Shown here: positions 1-5,590 of the stretch, one piece after another
Numbering within the stretch: position 1 is the first letter of the stretch
Layout of the letters: the number at the start of each line of letters is the position of its first letter
DNA from: Betaproteobacteria bacterium
GTDB taxonomy: Bacteria; Pseudomonadota; Gammaproteobacteria; Burkholderiales; Burkholderiaceae_C
Reading direction: 5' to 3'
NCBI GenBank assembly: GCA_009925955.1
Contig: RFPX01000062.1
Location: forward strand, 1-7,389
Length of the DNA stretch: 7,389 nucleotides
The notes under the pieces: generated by a model
Told to the model about the DNA's origin: nothing
The model's input: only the letters and a program-made list of their open reading frames with translations
Databases searched by the model: none
Position numbers and translations under genes: made by a program

Positions 1-186
1 ACCGGGAGCCTGAATGCCGGGCTGGCCCAATGGATGATGGGCGCTGGCTTGGCCCCGGCGCGATATGTGGTGTCGCAGGGCCATGCGCTGGGCCGGGATG
101 GCCGTGTGGTGCTGGAGCGTGAAGGTCAGCTGGTTTGGGTGGGCGGGGATGTGACGCCGCTGGTGGCCGGAACCGTGACCCTGTGA
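1..186 (+). CDS. PhzF-family isomerase-like protein, C-terminal fragment
   Basis: This is the last 61 codons of a gene that enters from the left edge and stops at TGA 184-186. The fragment begins TGSLNAGLAQW, followed by SQGHALGRDG and VWVGGDV. In the PhzF/diaminopimelate-epimerase-like fold this corresponds to the C-terminal lobe. There a glycine/threonine-rich turn starts a helix and is followed by a QG...GR.G hairpin and a final VGG strand. Known members are cytosolic isomerases, such as PhzF of phenazine synthesis, but most genomic members have no known substrate. No other phenazine gene is visible here, so a phenazine role should not be assumed. Family assignment is by recognition of the C-terminal pattern only. 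The catalytic glutamate region lies outside the window. Confidence 0.72.
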   Translation, partial: TGSLNAGLAQWMMGAGLAPARYVVSQGHALGRDGRVVLEREGQLVWVGGDVTPLVAGTVTL

Positions 187-210
187 GTCATCAAGGCTGA
201 GCCGCTGGGG

Positions 211-615
211 CTAACCCCCACCCATGCCTGCGCTCAGACCCAGGAACTTCCACAGCGCCGAGCCGATCAGCCGCTGGGGCAAGAGCGTGAACAGGCCCGT
301 CACCACGAGAGCCCCCGCATAGAGCGACATCATGGTGTTGCGATGGTGCTGCACCCGATGCAGGCGGGCGAAGGTGACTCCAGCGACCAAGGTGATCAAG
401 GTGAACACCGACAGCCCATGGATCCAGGAGTACCCGTTCGGTCCTTGAATGGCGAACGACAGGCTGGCCACACCCGCCATGCACAGCACCCACAACCAAC
501 CGCCCACACGGTGAAGGGGTGAGCCTTTTCGGGCCTTGAGCAAGCCAGCGCCCAACAGCACGGCCGTTCCTGCCAGCACGGTGTGCGCCACGATCACCGG
601 ATTCCAGGCGTACAT
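211..615 (-). CDS. DUF2306 family membrane protein
   Basis: This 134-residue protein has about four membrane segments, near residues 6-26, 40-57, 66-86 and 97-113. The pattern fits DUF2306: HT at 11-12, KGSPLHR at 30-36 before a GWLWV segment, SWIHGLS at 63-69, then HRVQHHRNTM at 86-95 and GLFTLLPQR at 107-115. Histidines H11, H35, H66, H86, H90 and H91 lie at or near membrane edges, but no ligand is known to me for this family and I assign none. The ATG at 613-615 has no strong Shine-Dalgarno sequence. The gene converges on the PhzF-like gene with 24 bases between stop codons, and diverges from the FAD oxidoreductase across 121 bases. The sequence looks intact and family-sized. Function unknown. 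Confidence 0.8.
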   Translation of the reverse strand: MYAWNPVIVAHTVLAGTAVLLGAGLLKARKGSPLHRVGGWLWVLCMAGVASLSFAIQGPNGYSWIHGLSVFTLITLVAGVTFARLHRVQHHRNTMMSLYAGALVVTGLFTLLPQRLIGSALWKFLGLSAGMGGG

Positions 616-736
616 CTCAGTGAGGCCAGTGCAGGCTTGAATGCAGGTGCAGGGTCACTTCAGGTCCTCCCGTTTCATGGCCTTCGCTGCACAATCCGAA
701 CGCCTGGCTTTCTTCTCTACAGCATCATTTCATCAT

Positions 737-1798
737 ATGCCTTCACCGTCTGTGGCCATCGTCGGCGCCGGGCTCTCTGGAGCCCTGTGTGCACAGCGGC
801 TTTCACAAGCCGGCTGGCGCGTCCAGGTCTTTGACAAGTCACGCGGTGTTGGCGGGCGGATGGCCACCCGGCGCGTGGGTTTCATCGGGCCCGACGGTGT
901 TGACCGGATTGCACTGTTCGACCACGGCGCACCCGCCTTTGCTTGGCCCGAGCCGTCGCTGAATGACGCCACTTGGCTGCAGAACGCCCGTGCAGCTGGC
1001 GTGATAGCACCTTGGGTGACGTCTGTTCCAAGCCATGAACCCGTAGGGGCGATGGCCTGGGTGCCCACGCCTGACATGCCGGCCTTGTGCCGTTGGTTGC
1101 TCCAAGGTCAGGCGGTGCAGACCCTGTGCACCATTGATGGATTGCAGCGAAGCGGCCGTGGATGGCGCCTGACCCGGTCAGGGCAAACCGCAGGCGAGGG
1201 CTTTGACGCGTTGGTGGTGGCCATTCCACCGGCGCAGGCTGCGCTGCTGTTGAACCCCCACCGATCCGATTGGGCCCAAGAAGCGCAGCATCAAGCGATG
1301 AGCCCTTGCTGGACCTTGATGGCGGTAACCGATGCGCCCGAAGGACCTGAGGGGCTAATGCCAGGCCAAGCGCCGATGGCCGCAGGCCTGGACCAGCGCC
1401 AAGGCGTCCAAGCCGCCGCGCCGTCCCACCCGCCCTTGGCGTCGATCATTCGCCAAGACACCAAGCCCGGGCGCGGTGCCCTGCCAAGGGGGATGGCTGC
1501 ATGGGTCGCACACGCGAACCTGCGCTGGACGCAGGACCACCTGGAGGAAGCGCCGGAAGTGGTCTTGCCGCTCCTTCAGGGTGCGCTGCAGGCGGCACTC
1601 GGGTCAGAGCTTCGATGGCACCATGCGGCGGTGCACCGTTGGCGCTACGCGCAATTTGAAGGCACGGCGCAACCCCGCAAGTGCCTCTGGGATCAAGACT
1701 TGGGTTTGGGTGTGTGCGGAGACGCGTGGGGCGGCGGCGGCGTTTGGGGCGCGTCGGCATCGGCTTCGGCCTTGTGCTCGATGATGTTGCGTCGCTAG
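737..1798 (+). CDS. Renalase-like NAD(P)/FAD-dependent oxidoreductase (COG3380 type)
   Basis: This 353-residue soluble flavoprotein belongs to the amine-oxidase/renalase-like group. At the N-terminus, VAIVGAGLSG (residues 6-15) is the Rossmann dinucleotide-binding loop. D33 in VFDKSRG ends the second strand and should bind the FAD ribose. GGRMATRR (39-46) and DHGA (62-65) are the next conserved blocks. CGDAWGGGGVWGA near residues 327-339 is the C-terminal FAD-contacting segment. The frame is open further upstream to an ATG at 641. I chose ATG 737 because the Rossmann strand begins just after it and the extra 32 residues look like untranslated DNA. Neither start has a good Shine-Dalgarno site. 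Renalases oxidise isomers of NAD(P)H, and many bacterial homologues are uncharacterised, so the substrate is unknown. The linker near 218-245 is rich in Gln, Ala and Pro. Confidence 0.85.
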   Translation: MPSPSVAIVGAGLSGALCAQRLSQAGWRVQVFDKSRGVGGRMATRRVGFIGPDGVDRIALFDHGAPAFAWPEPSLNDATWLQNARAAGVIAPWVTSVPSHEPVGAMAWVPTPDMPALCRWLLQGQAVQTLCTIDGLQRSGRGWRLTRSGQTAGEGFDALVVAIPPAQAALLLNPHRSDWAQEAQHQAMSPCWTLMAVTDAPEGPEGLMPGQAPMAAGLDQRQGVQAAAPSHPPLASIIRQDTKPGRGALPRGMAAWVAHANLRWTQDHLEEAPEVVLPLLQGALQAALGSELRWHHAAVHRWRYAQFEGTAQPRKCLWDQDLGLGVCGDAWGGGGVWGASASASALCSMMLRR

Positions 1799-1812
1799 GC
1801 CTCGGCAGCCAT

Positions 1813-1828
1813 CACCCGGCGGTGTTTT
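1813..1828 (+). terminator. Weak candidate terminator between convergent genes
   Basis: CACC and GGTG arms flank a CGGC loop and are followed by TTTT, within the 29-base gap after the oxidoreductase stop. The stem is only 4 bp and the T run touches the stop codon of the opposing aldo/keto reductase gene, so efficiency is doubtful. Position between tail-to-tail genes is the main support. Confidence 0.3.
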
Positions 1829-2712
1829 CAAGGCACCTCATGCCCCATGCTGGCCTGCCACACCTCGTACCAATGCTCGGCCGACAGACGGATGCTGAGC
1901 GCGGCCACGGCTTCGTCCAGCGCCTGCAGCCGTTGACTGCCGGTGATGGGAATCGGGCGGCTGGGGTGACGAAGCAGCCAGGCCAAGGCCATGGTGGCCG
2001 GTGTCGCGCCATATTCAGCGGCCAGCCTCTGCAGCACCCACCGCACCCGTGAAGCCTGTTCGTCCTGGCCGGTGAACAGCCGCCCTCCTCCCAGCGGGGA
2101 CCACACCATGGGGCGAATGCCCAGGTCCAGGCACTGGTCGAGGGTGCCATCGGCCAGCGCCTTCATTTGCAAGACCGAGCACTCGATTTGGTTCGTCGCC
2201 AGCGGGTGCTGGCGGTGCAGCAGCGCGAACTGAGAGACCGAGTGGTTGGACACGCCGAAGCTGCGCACCTTGCCTTGACGGTGCAGGTGCTCGAAGGTTT
2301 GCGCGAGCTCCTGCGGGTTCGCCAGGGCATCGGGGCGGTGGATCAACAGCAGATCCAGGTGGTCCGTGCCGAGCGCTCGCAGGGAGTTGTCTACGGAGGC
2401 CACCACATGTGCAGCCGACGTGTCGTAGGACTTGACCCGATGAGCGGGTCGTTGCGCATGGACCAACTTGATGCCGCACTTGGTGACCAGCTGCATACGG
2501 TGGCGCAAGCCCGGCGACAGCGCCAGCGCGTGGCCAAACAGCGCCTCCACGGTATAGCCCCCGTAGATGTCGGCGTGGTCAAAACTGGTGATGCCGCGCT
2601 CCAAGCACTGCTCGATCCAGCGCAGCCGCTGCTGTGGTGTCCAGTTCCACTCGCCCATGCGCCAGACGCCGGCCACGATGGGGGACAGATGTGCAGGACT
2701 CAACATCTTCAT
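1828..2712 (-). CDS. YdhF-type aldo/keto reductase
   Basis: This is a 294-residue NADPH-dependent TIM-barrel oxidoreductase. It matches the pattern of E. coli YdhF closely in length (about 298) and in blocks: GVWRMGEWNW near 15-24, FDHADIYGGY at 44-53, DHLDLLLIHRPD at 117-128, GKVRSFGVSN at 147-156, LATNQIE at 171-177 and SPLGGGRLF at 205-213. The AKR catalytic tetrad is present as D45, Y50, K78 and H125. The frame is open far upstream, but that stretch lies over the preceding gene. ATG at 2712-2710 is chosen because it forms an ATGA overlap with the upstream stop and has GGAG nine bases before it. A second ATG two codons later is possible. It is the last gene of the minus-strand operon. The physiological substrate of YdhF-like enzymes is not known. 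Confidence 0.9.
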   Translation of the reverse strand: MKMLSPAHLSPIVAGVWRMGEWNWTPQQRLRWIEQCLERGITSFDHADIYGGYTVEALFGHALALSPGLRHRMQLVTKCGIKLVHAQRPAHRVKSYDTSAAHVVASVDNSLRALGTDHLDLLLIHRPDALANPQELAQTFEHLHRQGKVRSFGVSNHSVSQFALLHRQHPLATNQIECSVLQMKALADGTLDQCLDLGIRPMVWSPLGGGRLFTGQDEQASRVRWVLQRLAAEYGATPATMALAWLLRHPSRPIPITGSQRLQALDEAVAALSIRLSAEHWYEVWQASMGHEVP

Positions 2713-3350
2713 CCCTGCCCGCTCCAGGCCGGAATCTTCCAATCCCACCACAGCGCCAGCAATCGCAGGGTGCAGGCGATTGCAGCCCCGGCACACAAGC
2801 CCAACCACGGCGGGGCGCCCAGGGCGTCGGCCAGCACCAGCACCCAACCGCCCAGGAAGGCAAACAGGGCATAGGGGCGATGGTCGCGGAAGACCTTGGG
2901 GACATCGTTGCAGACGATGTCGCGCAGAACCCCTCCGAAGACGGCCGTGACCATCCCCAGGATGACGGCCACCAGGGCGGGTTGACCCATCTGCAGGCTG
3001 AGCTGGGTGCCGCTGGCGGCAAACAGACCCATGCCAACCGCATCGGGCCAGAGCATGGCGCGCTCCGTTGGTTCCAGATGACGCCGCCGCATGAACAGCA
3101 TGGCCGCGATGCCCAACAGCAGCACGGCCCACAACAACTCCGTGTGGGTGACCCAGAAGAAAGGCCGGCGGTCCAGCAGCACATCTCGCAAGGTGCCGCC
3201 GCCAAAGGCCGCCAGGCCCGCGACCACCACCACGCCCACGGCATCCAGACGCCGCCGCGCCGCCTCCACGACGCCGGAACAGGCAAAGGCCAAGGTGGCC
3301 ACCGATTCAATCAGGTAGAGGGCCGAGCTGAGGTTCAAGGGGGTGGTCAT
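2709..3350 (-). CDS. TRIC-domain (UPF0126, YicG/YadS-like) membrane protein
   Basis: This 213-residue inner-membrane protein has about seven hydrophobic helices. It contains the internal duplication typical of UPF0126. The first half-motif is FGGGTLRDVLLD (49-60). The second is FGGVLRDIVCNDVP (138-151), each following a helix. These glycine-rich kinks resemble those of trimeric intracellular cation channels, and some bacterial members have been linked to glycine uptake, so channel or transporter is the reasonable call without a substrate. The stop overlaps the start of the aldo/keto reductase as ATGA (2712-2709), and its own ATG (3350-3348) overlaps the preceding stop in the same way, which implies translational coupling. 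Nothing looks broken. Confidence 0.9.
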   Translation of the reverse strand: MTTPLNLSSALYLIESVATLAFACSGVVEAARRRLDAVGVVVVAGLAAFGGGTLRDVLLDRRPFFWVTHTELLWAVLLLGIAAMLFMRRRHLEPTERAMLWPDAVGMGLFAASGTQLSLQMGQPALVAVILGMVTAVFGGVLRDIVCNDVPKVFRDHRPYALFAFLGGWVLVLADALGAPPWLGLCAGAAIACTLRLLALWWDWKIPAWSGQG

Positions 3351-3433
3351 GTGGTGGCTCTTGGCTTCATGCTGACCACCAGAAGGCCCAGGGTGAACAG
3401 GGGGAGCGTGGTGCCGGGCAGCGTGTAGGTCAT
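3347..3433 (-). CDS. Possible 28-residue hydrophobic small protein, now in frame with the VOC gene
   Basis: ATG at 3433-3431 opens 28 codons beginning MTYTLPGTT, followed by a hydrophobic run LPLFTLGLLVV and a basic end SMKPRATT. That layout suits a single-pass membrane peptide. Its stop overlaps the TRIC gene start as ATGA (3350-3347). If one copy of the 10-bp repeat upstream is removed, the VOC frame ends at TGA 3432-3430, which overlaps this ATG as another ATGA. A purine-rich GAAGAACAGAG lies roughly ten bases upstream. I do not recognise the protein. It may instead be the remnant start of a longer lost gene, or merely spacer sequence. Confidence 0.35.
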   Translation of the reverse strand: MTYTLPGTTLPLFTLGLLVVSMKPRATT

Positions 3434-3961
3434 GGTCGATGGCTCTGTTCTTCGGCCGTCCCGGCCACGGCCGGCCACGGCCAACTCGATGGCGGCCACG
3501 TCAATCTTTCGCATGGTCATCATGGCGGCGAAAGCGCGCTCCGCTGCTGCACCGCCCTGGGCAAGGGCCTGTGTGAGCACGCGTGGCGTGATCTGCCAGT
3601 TCACGCCCCATCGGTCCTTGCACCAGCCGCAGGCACTTTCCTGGCCACCATTCCCAACAATGGCATTCCAGTAGCGGTCGGTTTCGGCCTGGTCATCGGT
3701 GGCCACTTGGAACGAAAACGCTTCGGTCTGCGGAAAAGCAGGGCCCGCATTCAGGCCGATGCATCGAATGCCCATCACCTCGAAGTCCACGGTGAGCACG
3801 TCGCCACGACGGCCCGAGGGGTAGTCAGCCGGGGCATGGTGAACATTCAGCACCCGCGTGTCGGGGAACGTCGCGGCATAGAAGCGCGCAGCTTCCTCAG
3901 CCTGGCCGTTGAACCAGAGGCAGATGGTGTTTTTCGCTGCAGGATGAGTCGGATGGTTCAT
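3347..3961 (-). CDS. VOC/PhnB-like (3-dmu-9_3-mt domain) protein with abnormal fused tail
   Basis: This is a 204-residue reading of a PhnB-like vicinal-oxygen-chelate protein. NTICLWFNGQ...AARFY (11-28) starts the first beta-alpha-beta-beta unit, FPDTRVLNV (32-40) follows, and CGWCKDRWGVNWQITP (111-126) is the hallmark block of the domain. MMTMRKIDVAAIE (147-159) is the usual final helix. The family normally ends near here, at about 150-170 residues. In this gene a further 40 residues follow, including a hydrophobic stretch at about 181-197. They begin exactly where a 10-bp tandem duplication shifts the frame (3461-3480). I chose ATG 3961. A TTG six codons upstream is less likely. Neither has a well-spaced Shine-Dalgarno site. 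It is first in the operon. Family members often have no known ligand. The domain is confident, the tail is probably not ancestral. Confidence 0.85.
   Translation of the reverse strand: MNHPTHPAAKNTICLWFNGQAEEAARFYAATFPDTRVLNVHHAPADYPSGRRGDVLTVDFEVMGIRCIGLNAGPAFPQTEAFSFQVATDDQAETDRYWNAIVGNGGQESACGWCKDRWGVNWQITPRVLTQALAQGGAAAERAFAAMMTMRKIDVAAIELAVAGRGRDGRRTEPSTMTYTLPGTTLPLFTLGLLVVSMKPRATT
3461..3482. repeat. Perfect 10-bp tandem duplication (2.2 copies)
   Basis: CCGGCCACGG occurs twice in direct succession (3461-3470 and 3471-3480), followed by CC. The unit contains GGCC at both ends of its complement and could form a small hairpin, which favours replication slippage. It lies inside the 3' end of the VOC gene. 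Ten bases is not a multiple of three, so gain or loss of one copy changes the reading frame downstream. Confidence 0.95.
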
Positions 3962-4188
3962 GGCCTTGCGACTGTTCAAAGGTTGAGAGCCAAAACGCGC
4001 CTCACCACTACGCTACACCGTGAAGCAGGGTATTTCTTAGGATGAAAGCGAACGAAAGCTTAAATCGTACTGTCCGGATCGCTGACCGCGCCCAAACATC
4101 TCCCCATGACACCACCCACTCATCACAACAGTACTTAGCGAAGTCTGCGCTTAGCAGGATGCCCACCCTGCTCCACTACCGGGTTCAG

Positions 4189-4250
4189 CGGGATGTGGCT
4201 CGGCTCTGGTAGAGCGCTACGTTCGGGACGTAGAGGCTGGGACATCCCCT
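4189..4250 (+). pseudogene. tRNA-Pro(CGG) remnant lacking the T arm
   Basis: Seen in sequence: a 5' acceptor strand CGGGATG (4189-4195), T8 and G9, a perfect D stem GCTC/GAGC (4198-4201, 4212-4215) around a GG-containing loop ending GGTA, and a perfect 5-bp anticodon stem CTACG/CGTAG around TTCGGGA (4222-4228). This puts CGG at the anticodon, decoding CCG proline. After AGGC the T stem, T loop and TTCGA are missing. Instead TGGGA leads straight into CATCCC (4243-4248), which would pair with GGGATG of the acceptor strand. The first pair is C-C and CCA is absent. Position 14, almost always A, is G. It therefore looks like an internally deleted, inactive tRNA copy. The alternative is a recombination scar retaining only the 5' two thirds, with CATCCC by chance. 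Confidence 0.65.
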
Positions 4251-4318
4251 GATAAGCTCGTTGTCGTCTGGAGATGATGACTTCTGGAGACATGCGCATG
4301 CCGCATCTGCCTTCGGCA

Positions 4319-4356
4319 ATCGCTGCTAACTTCCTCGCGACTTGTACGGCAGCGAT
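4319..4356 (+). repeat. Inverted repeat / stem-loop of unknown role
   Basis: ATCGCTGC (4319-4326) and GCAGCGAT (4349-4356) are exact reverse complements separated by 22 bases that include the palindrome TCGCGA. Immediately to the left lie a small hairpin TGCC-TTC-GGCA (4308-4318) and the 10-bp palindrome CATGCGCATG (4291-4300). No T run follows, so it is not an obvious terminator, and no gene overlaps it. Confidence 0.6.
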
Positions 4357-4478
4357 GGCTTTGGATTTGCCCTACGGGGTTGACGCACCTCCGGATTGGC
4401 GCCACCCCCTCAGAACTGACAGCGCGCAGTCTCCCAGCGAAGAGTCTTAGGCGATCTGATGGGTCGATGACCATCACC

Positions 4479-4484
4479 AAAGGA
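4479..4484 (+). promoter_or_regulatory. Ribosome binding site of the PAS gene
   Basis: AAAGGA lies seven bases before ATG 4492, an ideal spacing. It supports this start. The same hexamer precedes the next gene of the islet. Confidence 0.75.
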
Positions 4485-4491
4485 CTTCAAG

Positions 4492-4863
4492 ATGACCCCT
4501 TTTGACGGCACAACCAGCCTATCCCTGATTGAAAACATTTCTTATGTGGTGATTTCAGTCGATAGAGATGGAATCATCAACTATTGGAATAAGGCTGCAG
4601 AGGTGACGCTTGGCTTTAAAGCTGAAGAGGCCATTGGTCAGCATGCCAATTTGGTCATTCCTGCGGACATGCAGCAGGTCCACGGGAATTGCTTCACCAG
4701 GTCACAAGCGATCGTCACCGGATTCGCTTTGAAAAAGGATGTGGTGCTGCCCTTCATCCACAAGTCTGGGGCTCCTATCAAACTTAGAGGTCATGCGGCC
4801 ATCCTCAGGAGTCCAGATGGATTGCCACAGGGATCAGCCGTGATAGGTTCGAAGGCCGAGTAA
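4492..4863 (+). CDS. Stand-alone PAS-domain protein
   Basis: This 123-residue protein is a single PAS fold and nothing else. Residues 10-31 (an ENISYVVISVDRDGIINYW stretch) form the first two strands. WNKAAEVTLGF (32-42) with EEAIGQ (45-50) is the classical PAS core, IPADMQQVH (56-64) leads into the F helix, and the remainder supplies the sheet. There is no kinase, GGDEF or DNA-binding output domain and no membrane segment, so it should be a cytosolic ligand, cofactor or protein-binding module acting through a partner. H64 sits nine residues into the same IP/MP...H block that holds the proximal heme histidine of FixL, but that histidine also occurs in non-heme PAS domains. Base composition is far lower in GC than the flanking operons, suggesting acquisition. 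The start has a well-placed AAAGGA. The end is shorter than many small PAS proteins, which carry a further C-terminal helix. Confidence 0.85.
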   Translation: MTPFDGTTSLSLIENISYVVISVDRDGIINYWNKAAEVTLGFKAEEAIGQHANLVIPADMQQVHGNCFTRSQAIVTGFALKKDVVLPFIHKSGAPIKLRGHAAILRSPDGLPQGSAVIGSKAE

Positions 4864-5074
4864 GGAGTCCCTCGGCATCGGGCAAAGAAATCTTTTTGTG
4901 TGTCAATCCATCAGACTCTGCGGTTGATGGACAGAAACCTGGATCTTCATGTCCAGTGCGTCCCACCATACCTCCCGAACATCGCCCAACCCGACTCCGG
5001 CTTCGTCAACTTGACCAAAGCCCACCAGTAAACGAGACTTGCCTTACTGCAGATCAGCATCGCCTTCCCATAGC

Positions 5075-5080
5075 AAAGGA
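5075..5080 (+). promoter_or_regulatory. Ribosome binding site deciding the start of the NTF2-like gene
   Basis: AAAGGA abuts an ATG at 5081 with no spacing but stands six bases before ATG 5087. It therefore favours 5087 over 5081 and over an upstream TTG at 5039. Confidence 0.75.
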
Positions 5081-5086
5081 ATGAAC

Positions 5087-5458
5087 ATGTCTCAGCCCAC
5101 ATATGTTGAAGAAGTCAATGCCATCACACAGACGCTGCAACACTACATCGATGGCGCTCGAAACGGGAAAGGCGAGGCAATGAAGCCCGCATTCCATGAG
5201 GGTGCAACCATCTATGGTTACGTGGGACCCGACTTGTTTGGAGGCCCCATTCAAGGCTTGTTTGACTGGAATGACTCCAATGGCGCCGCCAAGGACATCC
5301 AGTGCAGGATCAGCTCGATCGATGTCGTCGGCACATGCGCCAATGTTCGCGTTGACACTGACAATTGGACCGGCCATCGGTTCACGGATTTCTTCAATCT
5401 CGTCAAATTCGATGGGCAATGGAAGATTGTCAGCAAGGTGTTTTACTTGCATCCATGA
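5087..5458 (+). CDS. NTF2-like / putative lumazine-binding (SnoaL-type cone) protein
   Basis: This 123-residue soluble protein has an alpha+beta cone fold. An N-terminal helix holds EVNAITQTLQHYIDGARNG (residues 7-25). KPAFHEGATIYGYV follows, as in the MKPAFH..A.I.GY pattern of the family. The C-terminal strands contain ANVRVDTDNW and FTDFFNLVKFDGQWKIVSKVFY, the typical ending of NTF2-like proteins of the lumazine-binding-2 group. The hydrophobic cone can bind small molecules or act as an isomerase or hydrolase, but most members are orphans and no catalytic set is clear here. It lies 223 bases after the PAS gene on the same strand. That gap holds no supported gene. Composition is intermediate between the PAS gene and the GC-rich flanks. 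Family confident, function unknown. Confidence 0.87.
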   Translation: MSQPTYVEEVNAITQTLQHYIDGARNGKGEAMKPAFHEGATIYGYVGPDLFGGPIQGLFDWNDSNGAAKDIQCRISSIDVVGTCANVRVDTDNWTGHRFTDFFNLVKFDGQWKIVSKVFYLHP

Positions 5459-5472
5459 TGCGCGCGATGGGA

Positions 5473-5485
5473 CGCTTGGCAAGCG
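5473..5485. terminator. Small hairpin between convergent genes, possible weak terminator
   Basis: CGCTT and AAGCG flank GGC, giving a compact stem just 14 bases after the NTF2-like stop. No T run follows on either strand, so a Rho-independent terminator is not well supported. The rest of 5459-5590 holds nothing I can name. Confidence 0.25.
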
Positions 5486-5590
5486 CTGACCAAAGGCAGA
5501 TGGTGTGCTTGGGCTTGTGTGGATAAGGGTGGTTCATCGCAGTTCGGCTTCATGGCTAGAGGATCGAGAACGCAGTCCCTTCAACTTCGC

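Larger units (their letters stand above)
3962..4491. other. 530-bp intergenic region at the left of a low-GC islet
   Basis: No convincing protein gene lies here. The stretch 3980-4180 contains only a 56-codon frame without a ribosome binding site. It is followed by a degenerate tRNA-Pro (4189-4250) and a run of dyads at 4291-4356. It separates the minus-strand VOC operon from the plus-strand PAS gene, so promoters for both should be inside, but I could not identify a clear -35/-10 pair for either. Confidence 0.7.

Noticed and set aside
641..736. N-terminal extension of the FAD oxidoreductase
   Set aside because: The 32 extra residues have no family counterpart, and the Rossmann strand starts immediately after the downstream ATG.
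2713..3132. N-terminal extension of the aldo/keto reductase
   Set aside because: It is a frame overlapping the TRIC gene. The conserved AKR sequence begins only after ATG 2712.
4042..4212. 56-codon plus-strand ORF beginning MKANESLNR
   Set aside because: It has no properly spaced ribosome binding site, resembles no family I know, and its stop lies inside the D loop of the tRNA remnant.
4217..4480. 87-codon minus-strand ORF across the tRNA relic and dyads
   Set aside because: It is rich in Arg and Ser with no domain pattern, and it runs through structured non-coding DNA. It most likely reflects chance openness.
4873..4897. Terminator after the PAS gene
   Set aside because: There is a T run at 4893-4897, but the stem before it is only short and AT-rich (AAAGA/TCTTT), so I could not support it.
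4896..5084. 62-codon frame between the PAS and NTF2-like genes
   Set aside because: It starts at TTG without a Shine-Dalgarno sequence, and its proline-rich composition shows no fold. The overlap of its stop with an ATG at 5081 is not meaningful because 5087 is the better start.
4320..5086. Integron attC sites around the two islet genes
   Set aside because: I looked for paired RYYYAAC and GTTRRRY boxes at plausible spacing on both strands. Only isolated partial matches such as GCCCAAC near 4985 were found, without a partner box.
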